Origin: Isoalcanivorax pacificus W11-5
GTDB taxonomy: Bacteria; Pseudomonadota; Gammaproteobacteria; Pseudomonadales; Alcanivoracaceae
Length of the DNA: 64,000 nt
Assembly (NCBI RefSeq): GCF_000299335.2
Contig: NZ_CP004387.1
Span: 3,984,994-4,048,993, forward strand
Direction: 5' to 3'
The translations under genes and the position numbers were made by a program. This document shows positions 28,847 to 37,970 of the stretch, one piece after another (positions within the stretch are counted from its first letter, which is position 1; each line of letters starts with the position of its first letter). The notes below the pieces were generated by a model, which saw only the letters and a list, made by a program, of their open reading frames with translations, was not told the origin of the DNA and made no database searches.

Positions 28847-28901
28847 AATGTCAGTTTATTGACCCGATCGCTGTAAGAGATTGTCCAATTTGTGCGTGTC
28901 C
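28847..28901 (+). repeat. Direct repeat copy 1 (55 bp) flanking IS3 OrfA
   Basis: Identical in 54 of 55 positions to 29513-29567 and in the same orientation, 666 bases apart; the only difference is C28865 versus G29531. It begins AATGTCAGTTTATTGACC and ends TTTGTGCGTGTCC. It may be a terminal segment of the insertion sequence. Confidence 0.9.
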
Positions 28902-28937
28902 TCAAATTCCTGTGCTGTTGCCGCTCCGGGTGGGAGA

Positions 28938-29435
28938 TCAGTCTTCCTCGCTGTCGTCCCAGAGGGCATTGAGCTTTTTTCGCAGGGCCAACAGCGCCGC
29001 CGTCTCGACCAGTGCTTTCTCCTTGCGGTGCAGCTCCTTTTCCAACTGCCGGATTCGCTTGCGGGCCTGCTTGTCCGCCTTCTGATCTCGAAGCACTCGA
29101 GCATCGCCCGAGGCCACACCATCCAGACACGCGGCCTTCCAGGCTTTGATCTGCTCGGGATACAAGCCCTTCAGGCGGCAGTATTCATTCAGCTCGGCTT
29201 CACTCAGCGTGGCCGTTTCCATCACCGTTGCCAGCTTCGCTTGCGGTGACCAGTCATCTGATTGTTTGCCGCTTCCCGACACAGGCATCCCCCGTTCTCT
29301 GGCTTGATTACGCCAATTGTACAGGGTCGCTTCACTGATGCCTTCCTGGCCAGCAACCACTGGTACTGAGAGATTTTCAGGCGGTAATAGCCGTTTCAGG
29401 ATGGCTGACTTGCGCTCCTCGGAATATCGGGGCAT
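28938..29435 (-). CDS. IS3-family transposase OrfA
   Basis: 165 residues from the ATG at 29435 (GAGGA ribosome site 7 bases before). An N-terminal helix-turn-helix (RYSEERKSAILKRLL, then GISEATLYNWRNQAR) is followed by a second charged region and a C-terminal coiled coil (ADKQARKRIRQLEKELHRKE) typical of IS3 OrfA, here of the longer type. A functional transposase needs OrfB by frameshift. No integrase D-D-E frame is present downstream, so the element cannot move by itself. Confidence 0.85.
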   Translation of the reverse strand: MPRYSEERKSAILKRLLPPENLSVPVVAGQEGISEATLYNWRNQARERGMPVSGSGKQSDDWSPQAKLATVMETATLSEAELNEYCRLKGLYPEQIKAWKAACLDGVASGDARVLRDQKADKQARKRIRQLEKELHRKEKALVETAALLALRKKLNALWDDSEED

Positions 29436-29512
29436 ATCTGTCCTCGTTGCCGCTCCCTCTGGATTCATGTGAGGCGACAACTATCCTGACAGAGGGGGAA
29501 TCCGTCAAACCG

Positions 29513-29567
29513 AATGTCAGTTTATTGACCGGATCGCTGTAAGAGATTGTCCAATTTGTGCGTGTCC
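29513..29567 (+). repeat. Direct repeat copy 2 (55 bp) flanking IS3 OrfA
   Basis: Second copy of the 55-bp repeat at 28847-28901, with G at 29531 where the first has C. It lies upstream of OrfA on the OrfA strand. Confidence 0.9.
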
Positions 29568-29707
29568 CGGACTTCGTTGATCAGGCTTTCAACAATTTAT
29601 CAATAACCAATGGGATGAGACAGAATTGTTTACAGGCTCCTCAATGGAAGACACCAAGCGTCCAACCGTGCGTGCCCTAGATTTCCGCACATCCCTTTGA
29701 ATCCCCA

Positions 29708-30025
29708 TCATCTGGTCATGCCATGTATGGCCAACGATTGCCTCAGCAAATCATTCAAGCCTCCCATACTTGGCACCAAACCCGCCATCCGTATAGAATC
29801 ACTCAGCACAAGCGCTAATTCCTCGCTTCCATCTCCGACCCTCCCTCCAATAACTACTTTTCTCGCCCCTCCTTTCATCTTAACAATATCCACAAGAAGA
29901 CGATCGCCACTTTCATTGTAGAAGGCCAACACTCCCTCCTCCACAGCTTCCGGCTCGACGTACCTTTCGGCATCAGCTTTGGTATGGAAGAAATTTATGT
30001 CGTGCCCTTCAATCACTATAAACAT
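29708..30025 (-). CDS. Candidate immunity protein for the RHS toxin
   Basis: 105 residues, starting 12 bases after the RHS stop with AGGATT as ribosome site. There is no signal peptide. It opens with a beta-strand MFIVIEGHDINFF, carries a YVEPEAVEEGVLAF segment, and ends in helices (ELALVLSDSIRMAG; LNDLLRQSLAIHG). The protein is small and acidic. The position directly after a polymorphic RHS gene, same strand, is the standard place for a cognate immunity gene. No family is recognised with certainty; the assignment is from context. It has the low GC of the RHS gene, so both probably arrived together. Confidence 0.65.
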   Translation of the reverse strand: MFIVIEGHDINFFHTKADAERYVEPEAVEEGVLAFYNESGDRLLVDIVKMKGGARKVVIGGRVGDGSEELALVLSDSIRMAGLVPSMGGLNDLLRQSLAIHGMTR

Positions 30026-30037
30026 CTTAATCCTATA

Positions 30038-33000
30038 TTAAAATCTATCGAAGAAACTTTTATCGGTAGATTTCGTCTCAACTGGACGATGCCTATTAAT
30101 ACCTTGGCCATCGAGTGGCACCCCTGTATCCGGGTTTGTTACACGTCGATGGTAGTGCGGGTATCTACCTATAGGATGACCTGTCCTATTACCGAAAGGA
30201 GCAACCCTAAAGTTATTTCCAAAGCGAAACTCTTTACCTATTGCAAACCAGCTTGCGCCCTGGCCTATTGGATAAAAAAATATCCCAATATCCAGAATTC
30301 CCTGTATGTACGATGACAACCCTTCCGTAAATATCATATCCTGAGTTGGGTAGGGAACGTTCATTCCAGCGCCTATCATCGCCCTTACCTCGGCCGATGC
30401 ATAGTAATCTTTAATACCTCTCAATGTTTCTGGGTTTCTTGATACCCCGGCAGGAGCAGGAAAGTCCCTACTACCCATCTGATTGAATAAGTATCCCATT
30501 GCTCCAGTTACTGCGCCTACAGAAAATTTCCCCCCAGTAACTTCAGAGACTGTTCCACTAATAAAACCGGCAGCTACAGTTCCCATCCCCGGATCGCTGG
30601 CGGTCTTAATTTCTATATAGTCACCAAGAACCCCTTCAACGAAACCACCCGTCATTCCCGATTGCACATCTGAACCAGCCGCGGCTGCAAAGATGCCGCC
30701 TCGCACAGCATGTGCAGCCCCACTAGCGTGCCACTCCCACCCCCTGCTCCCAATCTTCTTTGCAAAAGCGGCATTTGCATAGGCCAAGGCACCAGCCCTA
30801 ACACCAGCTTGCAAAGCATCTGATAATGAGCCTCCACTACCGTATGAAATACTTGTCGTAACGATGGCCTGGTAGGCAGAAACACAACCAGCCGCACCAA
30901 CTCCCCCTGTGATAAAAGCACATGCACCTACTCCGACAAGCCCTATAACTTCCCCTGCATATTTATTTCTAGCTGCAAATCTGGCAAGCTCCTTCCCTAG
31001 AGACTTCAAAGACCCCTCTATAAGTAAGTGTTTTGGATCAAAGGTGCCCAATTTAAATCTTTTCATTACCCTTCGAATTTTCTTCCATGTTTTACTTAAC
31101 CACGAGTATCCAGACGGATCTGTGAAGCTCAAAGGACTGTTTAGAACATAACTGTATCGGTTATAACTCTCGGTGTTCTCAAGCCCTTTGATTACCGGGT
31201 CAGCACTAAGGAATCTACCTATAGTTGGGTCGTACACTCGGCCACCCATATGGATCAGCCCCACTTGATCCAACATCTCATGACCTGAGAAGCCTTTACT
31301 GGTGGCTGCGTCGCTACGATCAATCTGGTTCCATATTAGATCAGTGATCGCTTCCCAGTTGATGGACGCCCTTGGCCGTCCCCATGGATCATATTGATAT
31401 CGCTCACTGACACCGCCCAACGCATTGACCGTTGCAATAACGGAACCTATCGCATCAGATACCAGATATTCTTCCTTCTTGGAACCTTCCACTCCGTCTT
31501 CAAACGAAACAACCGCACCGCCAGGCAGCGAGAATCGCTCCTTGACGCTGGTCTGGCCCTGTTCCGTCTTGACGATCTTCTCGTAGGCACCAAATGAGTA
31601 CTTCGTGGTTGACTCTGTTCCGTAAGTAGTCACTGTCTTCAGAATACTGCGCGAAGGTCCATATATAAGCTGAACCGACGCACTAGAGGTTTGAATTTGA
31701 TCCGGCTTGTTGAAGGAGGTATAGGAAATAGTGCGACCATCTCCAGACACCATATTGCCGCCGCCATCGTAGCAATAGCTCGCGTTTCGGGCGCCCGAGA
31801 CGCTGGTAACCGCGTGCGGCCCAGGCGTATAGGCCTGCCCGTTTACTTCACAAGCCTCTCCATAGACGTAGGAGCCAACATCGTTCCTGTTCAGGATGTT
31901 ACCCGATACATCGTAAGTGACCGACTGGTTATAAGATGCCGCTGGCACATTCATATTAACAATCGACGCGTTGGTAAGCCGGTTGCTATTGTCGTAGGAA
32001 AACGTCTCCTGAATATGCTGGTTCAGTGAGGCAATCTGCTCCGCCCGTTGCCGCATCAAGCCACGCGCGTCATAGGCGTAAGTCTGGTTCTGAATGGCCC
32101 ATTCCGATGTATAGGCAACCTTTGCACGCATCGCCTGAAGGAAGCCGGACGCTGCATCATACTCCGCCCGCCCCTGAATCATGCCATTCGCCAGGCTTCT
32201 TTCTGTCACCTGACCCCGGGCATCCTTGTCTGTCACCCGCCAGTAGTAATCCGCCAGACCTGGCTTGCCGATTTCGTAGAGGTACCCGCCATTGTTGTAT
32301 CGATACTCAATGGTTACCGAAGGCCCACCCACTTCGTGCAGCACGGTTTCTTGCGTGAGCCTGCCGGTCGCGCTGTCATAGACGGAACCACCGGTAAGCT
32401 CCAAACCATCGTATTCAATATCAACTGACAGAACCCGCCCAAAGGCATCATAGAAAGGCTCTTCTGAGTATCCATTGATATCCTGCAGCAACGCCAGGCG
32501 ACCCACGCCTTTCGCCGGCTGGTCATACGACCAGGAAGTTGTAGCTGCCTGGCCCGCGCATTGGTTCAGGGCAGATGCTTTCGCAACAGACCAGCTGGAT
32601 GAAGACAGATAATCATCTACGCGGGCAACCATGCGCCCGATCTGATCGTAGGCGAAACATACTCGGCGACCGCTACCATTTTCCTGCAGCGCTATGCGCC
32701 CGGCACCGTCGTATGCGTACTGCCAGTTTCCGATATTGGGGTCGGTGGATGTCAACCGTCTGCCAAGCACATCATAGGTGTTTTCAACCTGTACTTGATC
32801 CGGCAAATCAATCCTGGTCAGATTTTCATAAGCATCATAGTGATAAAGAATGGTGCGCTGAGCCGCGTCAGTAGCCGAACGCATATTGCCGTTTACATCG
32901 CTGACCACCACGCTGGTTTGGGATATCTGGCTACCGGAGACAGGATCACTCCAGTTAGCGGTCTGCTCAACGGCATAGGCATGATACTCCGTGAGGAACT

Positions 33001-36000
33001 GTACGCCGGAGGCCGTAGTTTCCTCCAAAGTACGTCCCAGGACGTCCCGGCTCACTACTGTGTTCCAGTAAGTCGGCATGCCATATACAAACGGCTCGGA
33101 GCTGCGTGTTACCTCACCTTTATCATCGTATTGGGTACGGACAATGATCGTCTCGCCAGAGAAGCCAGGTGAATGCGCCTCGATTGTTCTTCCAAGCACA
33201 TCTACATATTCAATTGACGAGTCTGTTATTCTCGCGCCCGTACTCGATTCCAACCAGGACTCAGTGTAGTACCGCGCCAAAGCTGGGCATCCAGTATTGC
33301 AGCCGCCAATTCTCGTTTGACTTCGTTGGCCAGATGCAGATATCTCGGTCTTCAGGCGCCCGATGGCATCATAATCCCAATAAGCCGTCAGTCCATTCGC
33401 ATCGGTCTGACTGAGCTTGTTGCCTGTGGCCAGGTCGTACCCATAGCTCATGGTATGACCCAGCGTATTCTCCTCTTGCAGCACAAACCGACCCTGATGA
33501 TCATAGGTATACGACACCATCTGGTCGGGCAAACCGGGATGAATAGCGGTTACGGACGACTTCGCTCCGAATTGATTGTAGGTGTAGTGTTTCTCCGTGC
33601 GCAGCGCCGGATTGTCTGGCTCGATGATTTCCTTGTGCAGCATACCGCCAATACCCGGCATGACTGGCGAGTAATACTCCCAGGCAGAGGTACGTGTTAT
33701 CGGCGCAGATGTCACACCGTTATAACTTGCAGCCTGTGTCACTTCCGATCTTGTTAAACGTCCGAGCACCCACTGTTCAGGATAATTCTGATAGGTATTT
33801 GTCAGCGTCTTGGTGAAAGACTGATTTTGGCCGGACGTCGTGATGGTTTGGCTTGCCAGATTGCCATAGGCGTCATTCTCGTTCTCTGTCACTGTGGTGC
33901 TTATTAGTGTTCCGTCGAGCTCATACTTCCTGGAAGTACTGCCGAGCAGCCATACCGTGTATCTTAGAGGCAAATCCTTATTCCAGATCGTATCTGTCCA
34001 CGGATGTATCATGAACCCGTCTAACCAGTATATTACTGTCTTCCAATCATATTCTTCTTCGGAGACGACTCTGAAGTTGCCCGGGGAGACTTGGTAAGCT
34101 GTTTCAGCACGAAGCAGTTGGCCGGCCTGATGGCGGTTCACCTCATGGCTGAACCACGCTTCATATCGCTTTTTCCCTTCTTCTGAAACCACCCGCTCAT
34201 AATCAAAACCCAGCCCGCCCCGTTCATCCGGCATGTACCCATAGTTCTTATAAAAATAGCTTTGCTCTGATAGGCCCCCTACCCCATTCGAAGCCATGAA
34301 CTTAGCGACCACCGTCATGCCCGAACTCAGGTATATCTGGCCCTCTGGGCCGACCTCTGCGTCATAGTCATAAACGCTTGGGTCTGATACGTCTTTGTAT
34401 TCAACGCCGTAGTAAAGGCCTTGTCCGTTCTTCACGGATAACAGAAGGTCTTGCCGCTGGCTGTTTTGCGGCCCATAGCACGCCATGCCTCTGTTATGTG
34501 GGGTATTGGATTTCCAGTAGAGCGCACAATATCGTGGCTCTCCGTCGCCGTATATATCGGCCCAGCCACGATTAACCTCGCGGAGCCCTCTCAGTCCGGT
34601 CTGGTTCACCCCCAGATCCGGAAGGGTGTAGTTTGTAATGGCGGCCCCGAACCCCGAGGAAGTGCCAAGGAAGCATTTAATATCTGCGCCATGCCATTGC
34701 TTTGCGTAGCCTCGCTCAATGCACCAATCTATCTTTCCGTCATTGTTGATATCCATGAACTGCACGGCTTCAGCCAGCAGATCCTCACTCACACCGCCGG
34801 CCACCACGGGCGTCAATGGCATAAAAGTCGAAACTATGTCTTCTCCCCATCCCGTGCCCAGAGATTCCAGGCAGGCTGCCTCATAACCGTGCATGCCATT
34901 TCGGGCAGTCTTGTAAATACGACAGTAGTCAGGATAGCCATTTCCTGTGAAGTCAAAGAACCCTGCATTGAACCAGCGAGTTGTCGAGCCCGGATAGACA
35001 TAACCTGAAGGCTCGTCACTTTTGAAGTTTTGCCCCGTCTTTTCCCATACAGCATAGTTTATGTTCTGACCACGGTCGTTTATATGACACGTGACTTTTG
35101 ATGAAGCGGCTATACAGTAATCCGGCAGGCCATCGCCGTTTACATCGGACCAGCTACCACCCGCTTCGGAAATTTCCTTTGTGAAAACATTTTCCTCAAA
35201 TTCAAAACCGGCTTTCTGTATTGCACACCTCACATACTTCTTAGTGCCGTTTATATAGTCGTAGCAGTAATCCGACAGAGAGTCTCCGTTAATATCTACC
35301 CATACTCTTCCCCCAACCTTGAACTTGTCGGTCATCGCCCGAGGTATCTCATAAGAAATTACCTTCGAGAACTGACCCTCTTCCGATTGGTTGAGCAAGC
35401 ATTCAAGTTTGTCATTCGAAGCAAGTGGTCTGGAATAACACAGGTCGACATACCCATCATTGTCGATATCTATCCATGATGGATCGACATTCCAGTTAAA
35501 GTAGCTCGACGTATTGCTGTTGTGGACGAACCGCCACCCTGAAAGGTTTGTCGGGATGTTAATCTGCGAGGAAAAATTACCCGCGCCATCGCTGATGTAG
35601 CAAACTACCTCCACCGGCGAATGATCAAAATCCTGGGTTGGCGATATGCGGCAATAATCGTCAAATCTGTCACGATTGATGTCCACCCAGCCATTAAACC
35701 GGGGCACATAGATTCCTTCCTGGAAAGTACTGACTGTCGTCGGCGCACCGGGGAACTTCATGTATACCGCGTCAGAGAAATTATGGCTGGTCGTTTTTTC
35801 CCAACTAAAATTCGTTGGCTGAAGGCATTCAGCCCCAACACCACACTCTACAATTTCTGAAAGCAACGACTTTTTGGTAACCGTGCTGATCTCATAATTA
35901 AGAAAGTACTGCTTGGCGACAGCCCCATTCATCCTGTTGGTTATACGGGAAAGCCTAAAATTTGCCTGATAGGTTCTTCCAAGCACTGCACTGGTCATTC

Positions 36001-37264
36001 CATATTGATCTGGCTCATAAGTCAGCTCAACCGATGCATAACCGTAGCCGCCAATTTCTGGCTTCAAGGTGTAATAGATTCGCTCAGGGAATTCACCACC
36101 TGTATTCGGCAAATAGGTGATTCGATAACCGTATCCCAGTCGATCCTCGACGCTACTCAGCGCCCATTTTCCTATCACTCCACCATTGATATCGCCAGAA
36201 ATTCTGGTGTCGGCATCTGAGCCATACTTGGTGATGTCTCCATTTTTTCCGTAAACAACGAACGTGCCCTGATCTGCTTCGGAGCTGGTTCGTTGGTACC
36301 TGATTTCCTGAAAGGATTCGCCCTCTGTTCGATATACCGATCCATCCGCCCAGTAATCGCCTCTGACCAACACCAACCTGTTTCCATCCAGGCATGCCAT
36401 ATCGTCGGTGGTCCCTCGAACACCCTGCACAAAGCCTTCACGCAGAAAAGATCTACCACATCGCTCTACGGATGAGACAAGGGACAGGCTGAATCCCATT
36501 CCTGCATGGCCGTAGTCAGCGCCACTGCTATAAGAAAGGGAAAAACTGGGATTTACCCCTGCTCCACCCGGAACGAGGTTAATGGGGATTGAGTATTCAG
36601 CTCTCCCGTTACTTACCGAAAACGATCCGGGGGACGCACCAACCAGAGAATAATTAACGCCTGAATGCGGCGCCGAACCAAACCCCGAGCCATTCCACGT
36701 TGCACGGTAGCCTGATGCTGTGACAATTGCGGTGTTTTGTCCGTACTCATCTTCCTCGAAGTCAATACCTGGAGCACCAGAAACCAGGTGTCCGTCAATA
36801 TCCAGGAACTGGTCTTTTAGATAGAGCGACTCCCCGTCACTTCCTAAATAGACGCTGTTAATGTCTGGATCATGTGAGTGGATAAATACATCCGGGATTC
36901 CATCGCCATCAAGATCTTTTATCCATATTGCTGCTCCATCGTAACGCTGACCCGGGATTGCAGCACCATCCGTCATGCTGCATTCGACAAACTCGCCCGA
37001 GGCTGTTCCGCAAAGAAGTATGTCTGGAATCCCCTTGTTCATGGGGATGGCAGCAGTCACGCCACGCGCGATAAAAATATTGTTCTGCAGCTTTCTTGCT
37101 TTTAAAAGTATGTCAGGATAGCCGTCCAGACCGTACTCTGCGCTATCTATATCACCGTAATAGATATGGTAACTTCTTTGGTCAAGCGACGTTGTATCTG
37201 CATGAACATGCGGCCCGATAAGAAACATTGATGCGAAGATAACCATCCAAGCATATGGTTTCAT
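30038..37264 (-). CDS. Secreted SpvB/FG-GAP/RHS-repeat toxin-like protein
   Basis: 2408 residues. A Sec signal covers about 1-22 (cleavage near HVHA). FG-GAP-like strands follow (~30-110), then an SpvB domain from ~205 (SFSVSNGRAEYSIPIN; SLSYSSGADYGHAGMGFSLS). A beta-propeller at ~510-925 has seven repeats with Ca-loop motifs such as VDINRDRFDDYC and SDVNGDGLPDYC. A TcdB-middle-like region and many YD/RHS repeats follow (~1150-1990). The RHS core ends near 2045 with GRVYDPTIGRFLSADP and LSFTDPSGY. After that come a Gly/Ala-rich pre-toxin region (~2090-2290) and a His-rich tip from 2352 (APFGNRTGHP; HYHRR; RHRPVETKSTDKSFFDRF). The layout resembles fused TcB-TcC toxin shells, in which the tip is the poison and the shell protects it. 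The target is unknown. GC is far below the flanks, indicating transfer. Confidence 0.88.
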   Translation of the reverse strand: MKPYAWMVIFASMFLIGPHVHADTTSLDQRSYHIYYGDIDSAEYGLDGYPDILLKARKLQNNIFIARGVTAAIPMNKGIPDILLCGTASGEFVECSMTDGAAIPGQRYDGAAIWIKDLDGDGIPDVFIHSHDPDINSVYLGSDGESLYLKDQFLDIDGHLVSGAPGIDFEEDEYGQNTAIVTASGYRATWNGSGFGSAPHSGVNYSLVGASPGSFSVSNGRAEYSIPINLVPGGAGVNPSFSLSYSSGADYGHAGMGFSLSLVSSVERCGRSFLREGFVQGVRGTTDDMACLDGNRLVLVRGDYWADGSVYRTEGESFQEIRYQRTSSEADQGTFVVYGKNGDITKYGSDADTRISGDINGGVIGKWALSSVEDRLGYGYRITYLPNTGGEFPERIYYTLKPEIGGYGYASVELTYEPDQYGMTSAVLGRTYQANFRLSRITNRMNGAVAKQYFLNYEISTVTKKSLLSEIVECGVGAECLQPTNFSWEKTTSHNFSDAVYMKFPGAPTTVSTFQEGIYVPRFNGWVDINRDRFDDYCRISPTQDFDHSPVEVVCYISDGAGNFSSQINIPTNLSGWRFVHNSNTSSYFNWNVDPSWIDIDNDGYVDLCYSRPLASNDKLECLLNQSEEGQFSKVISYEIPRAMTDKFKVGGRVWVDINGDSLSDYCYDYINGTKKYVRCAIQKAGFEFEENVFTKEISEAGGSWSDVNGDGLPDYCIAASSKVTCHINDRGQNINYAVWEKTGQNFKSDEPSGYVYPGSTTRWFNAGFFDFTGNGYPDYCRIYKTARNGMHGYEAACLESLGTGWGEDIVSTFMPLTPVVAGGVSEDLLAEAVQFMDINNDGKIDWCIERGYAKQWHGADIKCFLGTSSGFGAAITNYTLPDLGVNQTGLRGLREVNRGWADIYGDGEPRYCALYWKSNTPHNRGMACYGPQNSQRQDLLLSVKNGQGLYYGVEYKDVSDPSVYDYDAEVGPEGQIYLSSGMTVVAKFMASNGVGGLSEQSYFYKNYGYMPDERGGLGFDYERVVSEEGKKRYEAWFSHEVNRHQAGQLLRAETAYQVSPGNFRVVSEEEYDWKTVIYWLDGFMIHPWTDTIWNKDLPLRYTVWLLGSTSRKYELDGTLISTTVTENENDAYGNLASQTITTSGQNQSFTKTLTNTYQNYPEQWVLGRLTRSEVTQAASYNGVTSAPITRTSAWEYYSPVMPGIGGMLHKEIIEPDNPALRTEKHYTYNQFGAKSSVTAIHPGLPDQMVSYTYDHQGRFVLQEENTLGHTMSYGYDLATGNKLSQTDANGLTAYWDYDAIGRLKTEISASGQRSQTRIGGCNTGCPALARYYTESWLESSTGARITDSSIEYVDVLGRTIEAHSPGFSGETIIVRTQYDDKGEVTRSSEPFVYGMPTYWNTVVSRDVLGRTLEETTASGVQFLTEYHAYAVEQTANWSDPVSGSQISQTSVVVSDVNGNMRSATDAAQRTILYHYDAYENLTRIDLPDQVQVENTYDVLGRRLTSTDPNIGNWQYAYDGAGRIALQENGSGRRVCFAYDQIGRMVARVDDYLSSSSWSVAKASALNQCAGQAATTSWSYDQPAKGVGRLALLQDINGYSEEPFYDAFGRVLSVDIEYDGLELTGGSVYDSATGRLTQETVLHEVGGPSVTIEYRYNNGGYLYEIGKPGLADYYWRVTDKDARGQVTERSLANGMIQGRAEYDAASGFLQAMRAKVAYTSEWAIQNQTYAYDARGLMRQRAEQIASLNQHIQETFSYDNSNRLTNASIVNMNVPAASYNQSVTYDVSGNILNRNDVGSYVYGEACEVNGQAYTPGPHAVTSVSGARNASYCYDGGGNMVSGDGRTISYTSFNKPDQIQTSSASVQLIYGPSRSILKTVTTYGTESTTKYSFGAYEKIVKTEQGQTSVKERFSLPGGAVVSFEDGVEGSKKEEYLVSDAIGSVIATVNALGGVSERYQYDPWGRPRASINWEAITDLIWNQIDRSDAATSKGFSGHEMLDQVGLIHMGGRVYDPTIGRFLSADPVIKGLENTESYNRYSYVLNSPLSFTDPSGYSWLSKTWKKIRRVMKRFKLGTFDPKHLLIEGSLKSLGKELARFAARNKYAGEVIGLVGVGACAFITGGVGAAGCVSAYQAIVTTSISYGSGGSLSDALQAGVRAGALAYANAAFAKKIGSRGWEWHASGAAHAVRGGIFAAAAGSDVQSGMTGGFVEGVLGDYIEIKTASDPGMGTVAAGFISGTVSEVTGGKFSVGAVTGAMGYLFNQMGSRDFPAPAGVSRNPETLRGIKDYYASAEVRAMIGAGMNVPYPTQDMIFTEGLSSYIQGILDIGIFFYPIGQGASWFAIGKEFRFGNNFRVAPFGNRTGHPIGRYPHYHRRVTNPDTGVPLDGQGINRHRPVETKSTDKSFFDRF

Positions 37265-37452
37265 GATTACTGTTCCTTATCTTTAATATTCAGACAGCCG
37301 TGTCATCTTCTGTAGAAACGACAGCAAGATACCCGCCACAGATTCGTTCAGATAACTTAGTGACGAAGGCGCATTTTTAACGCAAAGGGAGACGAACGAG
37401 ACAAAGCTGTCTCGCTCCAGCCCCAGTTGTCCAGAGCAGTCTTTGTTAGCTT

Positions 37453-37875
37453 TTAATCAGCATGCACTCGCATACCTGTAAACATGCGCCCCATGCCGCT
37501 TGGCCCACCCTCATTAGGGATGCTTGCACTGGTGTTGCAAGCCGTACCTTCAAGGATGATATCTACGGTTGCGCCAGAAGAAAGCGCAGCCATCCAATGG
37601 GAGACTCGCAGAGCGAAGTTTACGGTATGCTCGGTGGTCCGCCAGTAACTCACCAGATTAAGCTGGTCAGTTGGCGCACACCCTGTATTGACGGGGGACG
37701 AGGGCTCAAAGCGGACTTCTGTGATCCGGTATCCACCCTGATCGTACAGAGCCACACTTTTTAGTTTCACATTCTTAATTAACTGAGAGGAAGGTGGTGC
37801 CGCGATGGCAGCGCTGGAAAGTGAATAGGCAACGGCAATCAGGCCCCAGATTACGCTTGATCTGATCCAATTCAT
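37453..37875 (-). CDS. Small secreted protein upstream of the RHS gene
   Basis: 140 residues with a Sec signal peptide (about 1-25, hydrophobic VIWGLIAVAYSLSSAAIAA). The mature part has exactly two cysteines (NTGCAPTD and EGTACNTS), which may pair, and a beta-type pattern (KLKSVALYDQGGYRITEVRF; VNFALRVSHWMAAL). It lies 188 bases before the RHS gene on the same strand; a 7-bp hairpin (37397-37414) without a T-tract sits between. No family is recognised. It could serve or accompany the RHS protein outside the cytoplasm (inference). Confidence 0.65.
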   Translation of the reverse strand: MNWIRSSVIWGLIAVAYSLSSAAIAAPPSSQLIKNVKLKSVALYDQGGYRITEVRFEPSSPVNTGCAPTDQLNLVSYWRTTEHTVNFALRVSHWMAALSSGATVDIILEGTACNTSASIPNEGGPSGMGRMFTGMRVHAD

Positions 37876-37970
37876 CGACTCATCCTTTATTTTTTCTATG
37901 TATTTCCCTCCGGCGATTTTCCGACAGCATTTTTGATATGTCTACCAAAAGTTTTAATTTCAATTTGGCA

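Larger units (their letters stand above)
28847..29567 (-). mobile_element. IS3-family remnant (OrfA only, direct-repeat flanks)
   Basis: The segment contains a complete IS3-type OrfA but no OrfB integrase, and it is framed by two 55-bp direct repeats and not by clear inverted ends. On the minus strand each repeat ends AAACTGACATT, like an IS right end. Shortly after the upstream copy a TTTGACGGATT stretch could be a poor left end. This suggests a decayed head-to-tail or internally deleted copy. The 28663-28846 stretch before it and 29568-29707 after it hold no recognised gene. Confidence 0.6.

Noticed and set aside
28327..29130. 267-codon minus-strand open frame across the IS remnant and usp
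   Set aside because: It overlaps OrfA and the Usp gene in other frames, low-complexity sequence, no ribosome site.
28847..29567. Two direct repeats as a CRISPR array
   Set aside because: Only two copies 666 bases apart with a transposase gene between; no spacer pattern.
37397..37414. Hairpin CGAGACA/TGTCTCG between the secreted protein and RHS genes
   Set aside because: No T-run; too weak to call a terminator or attenuator.
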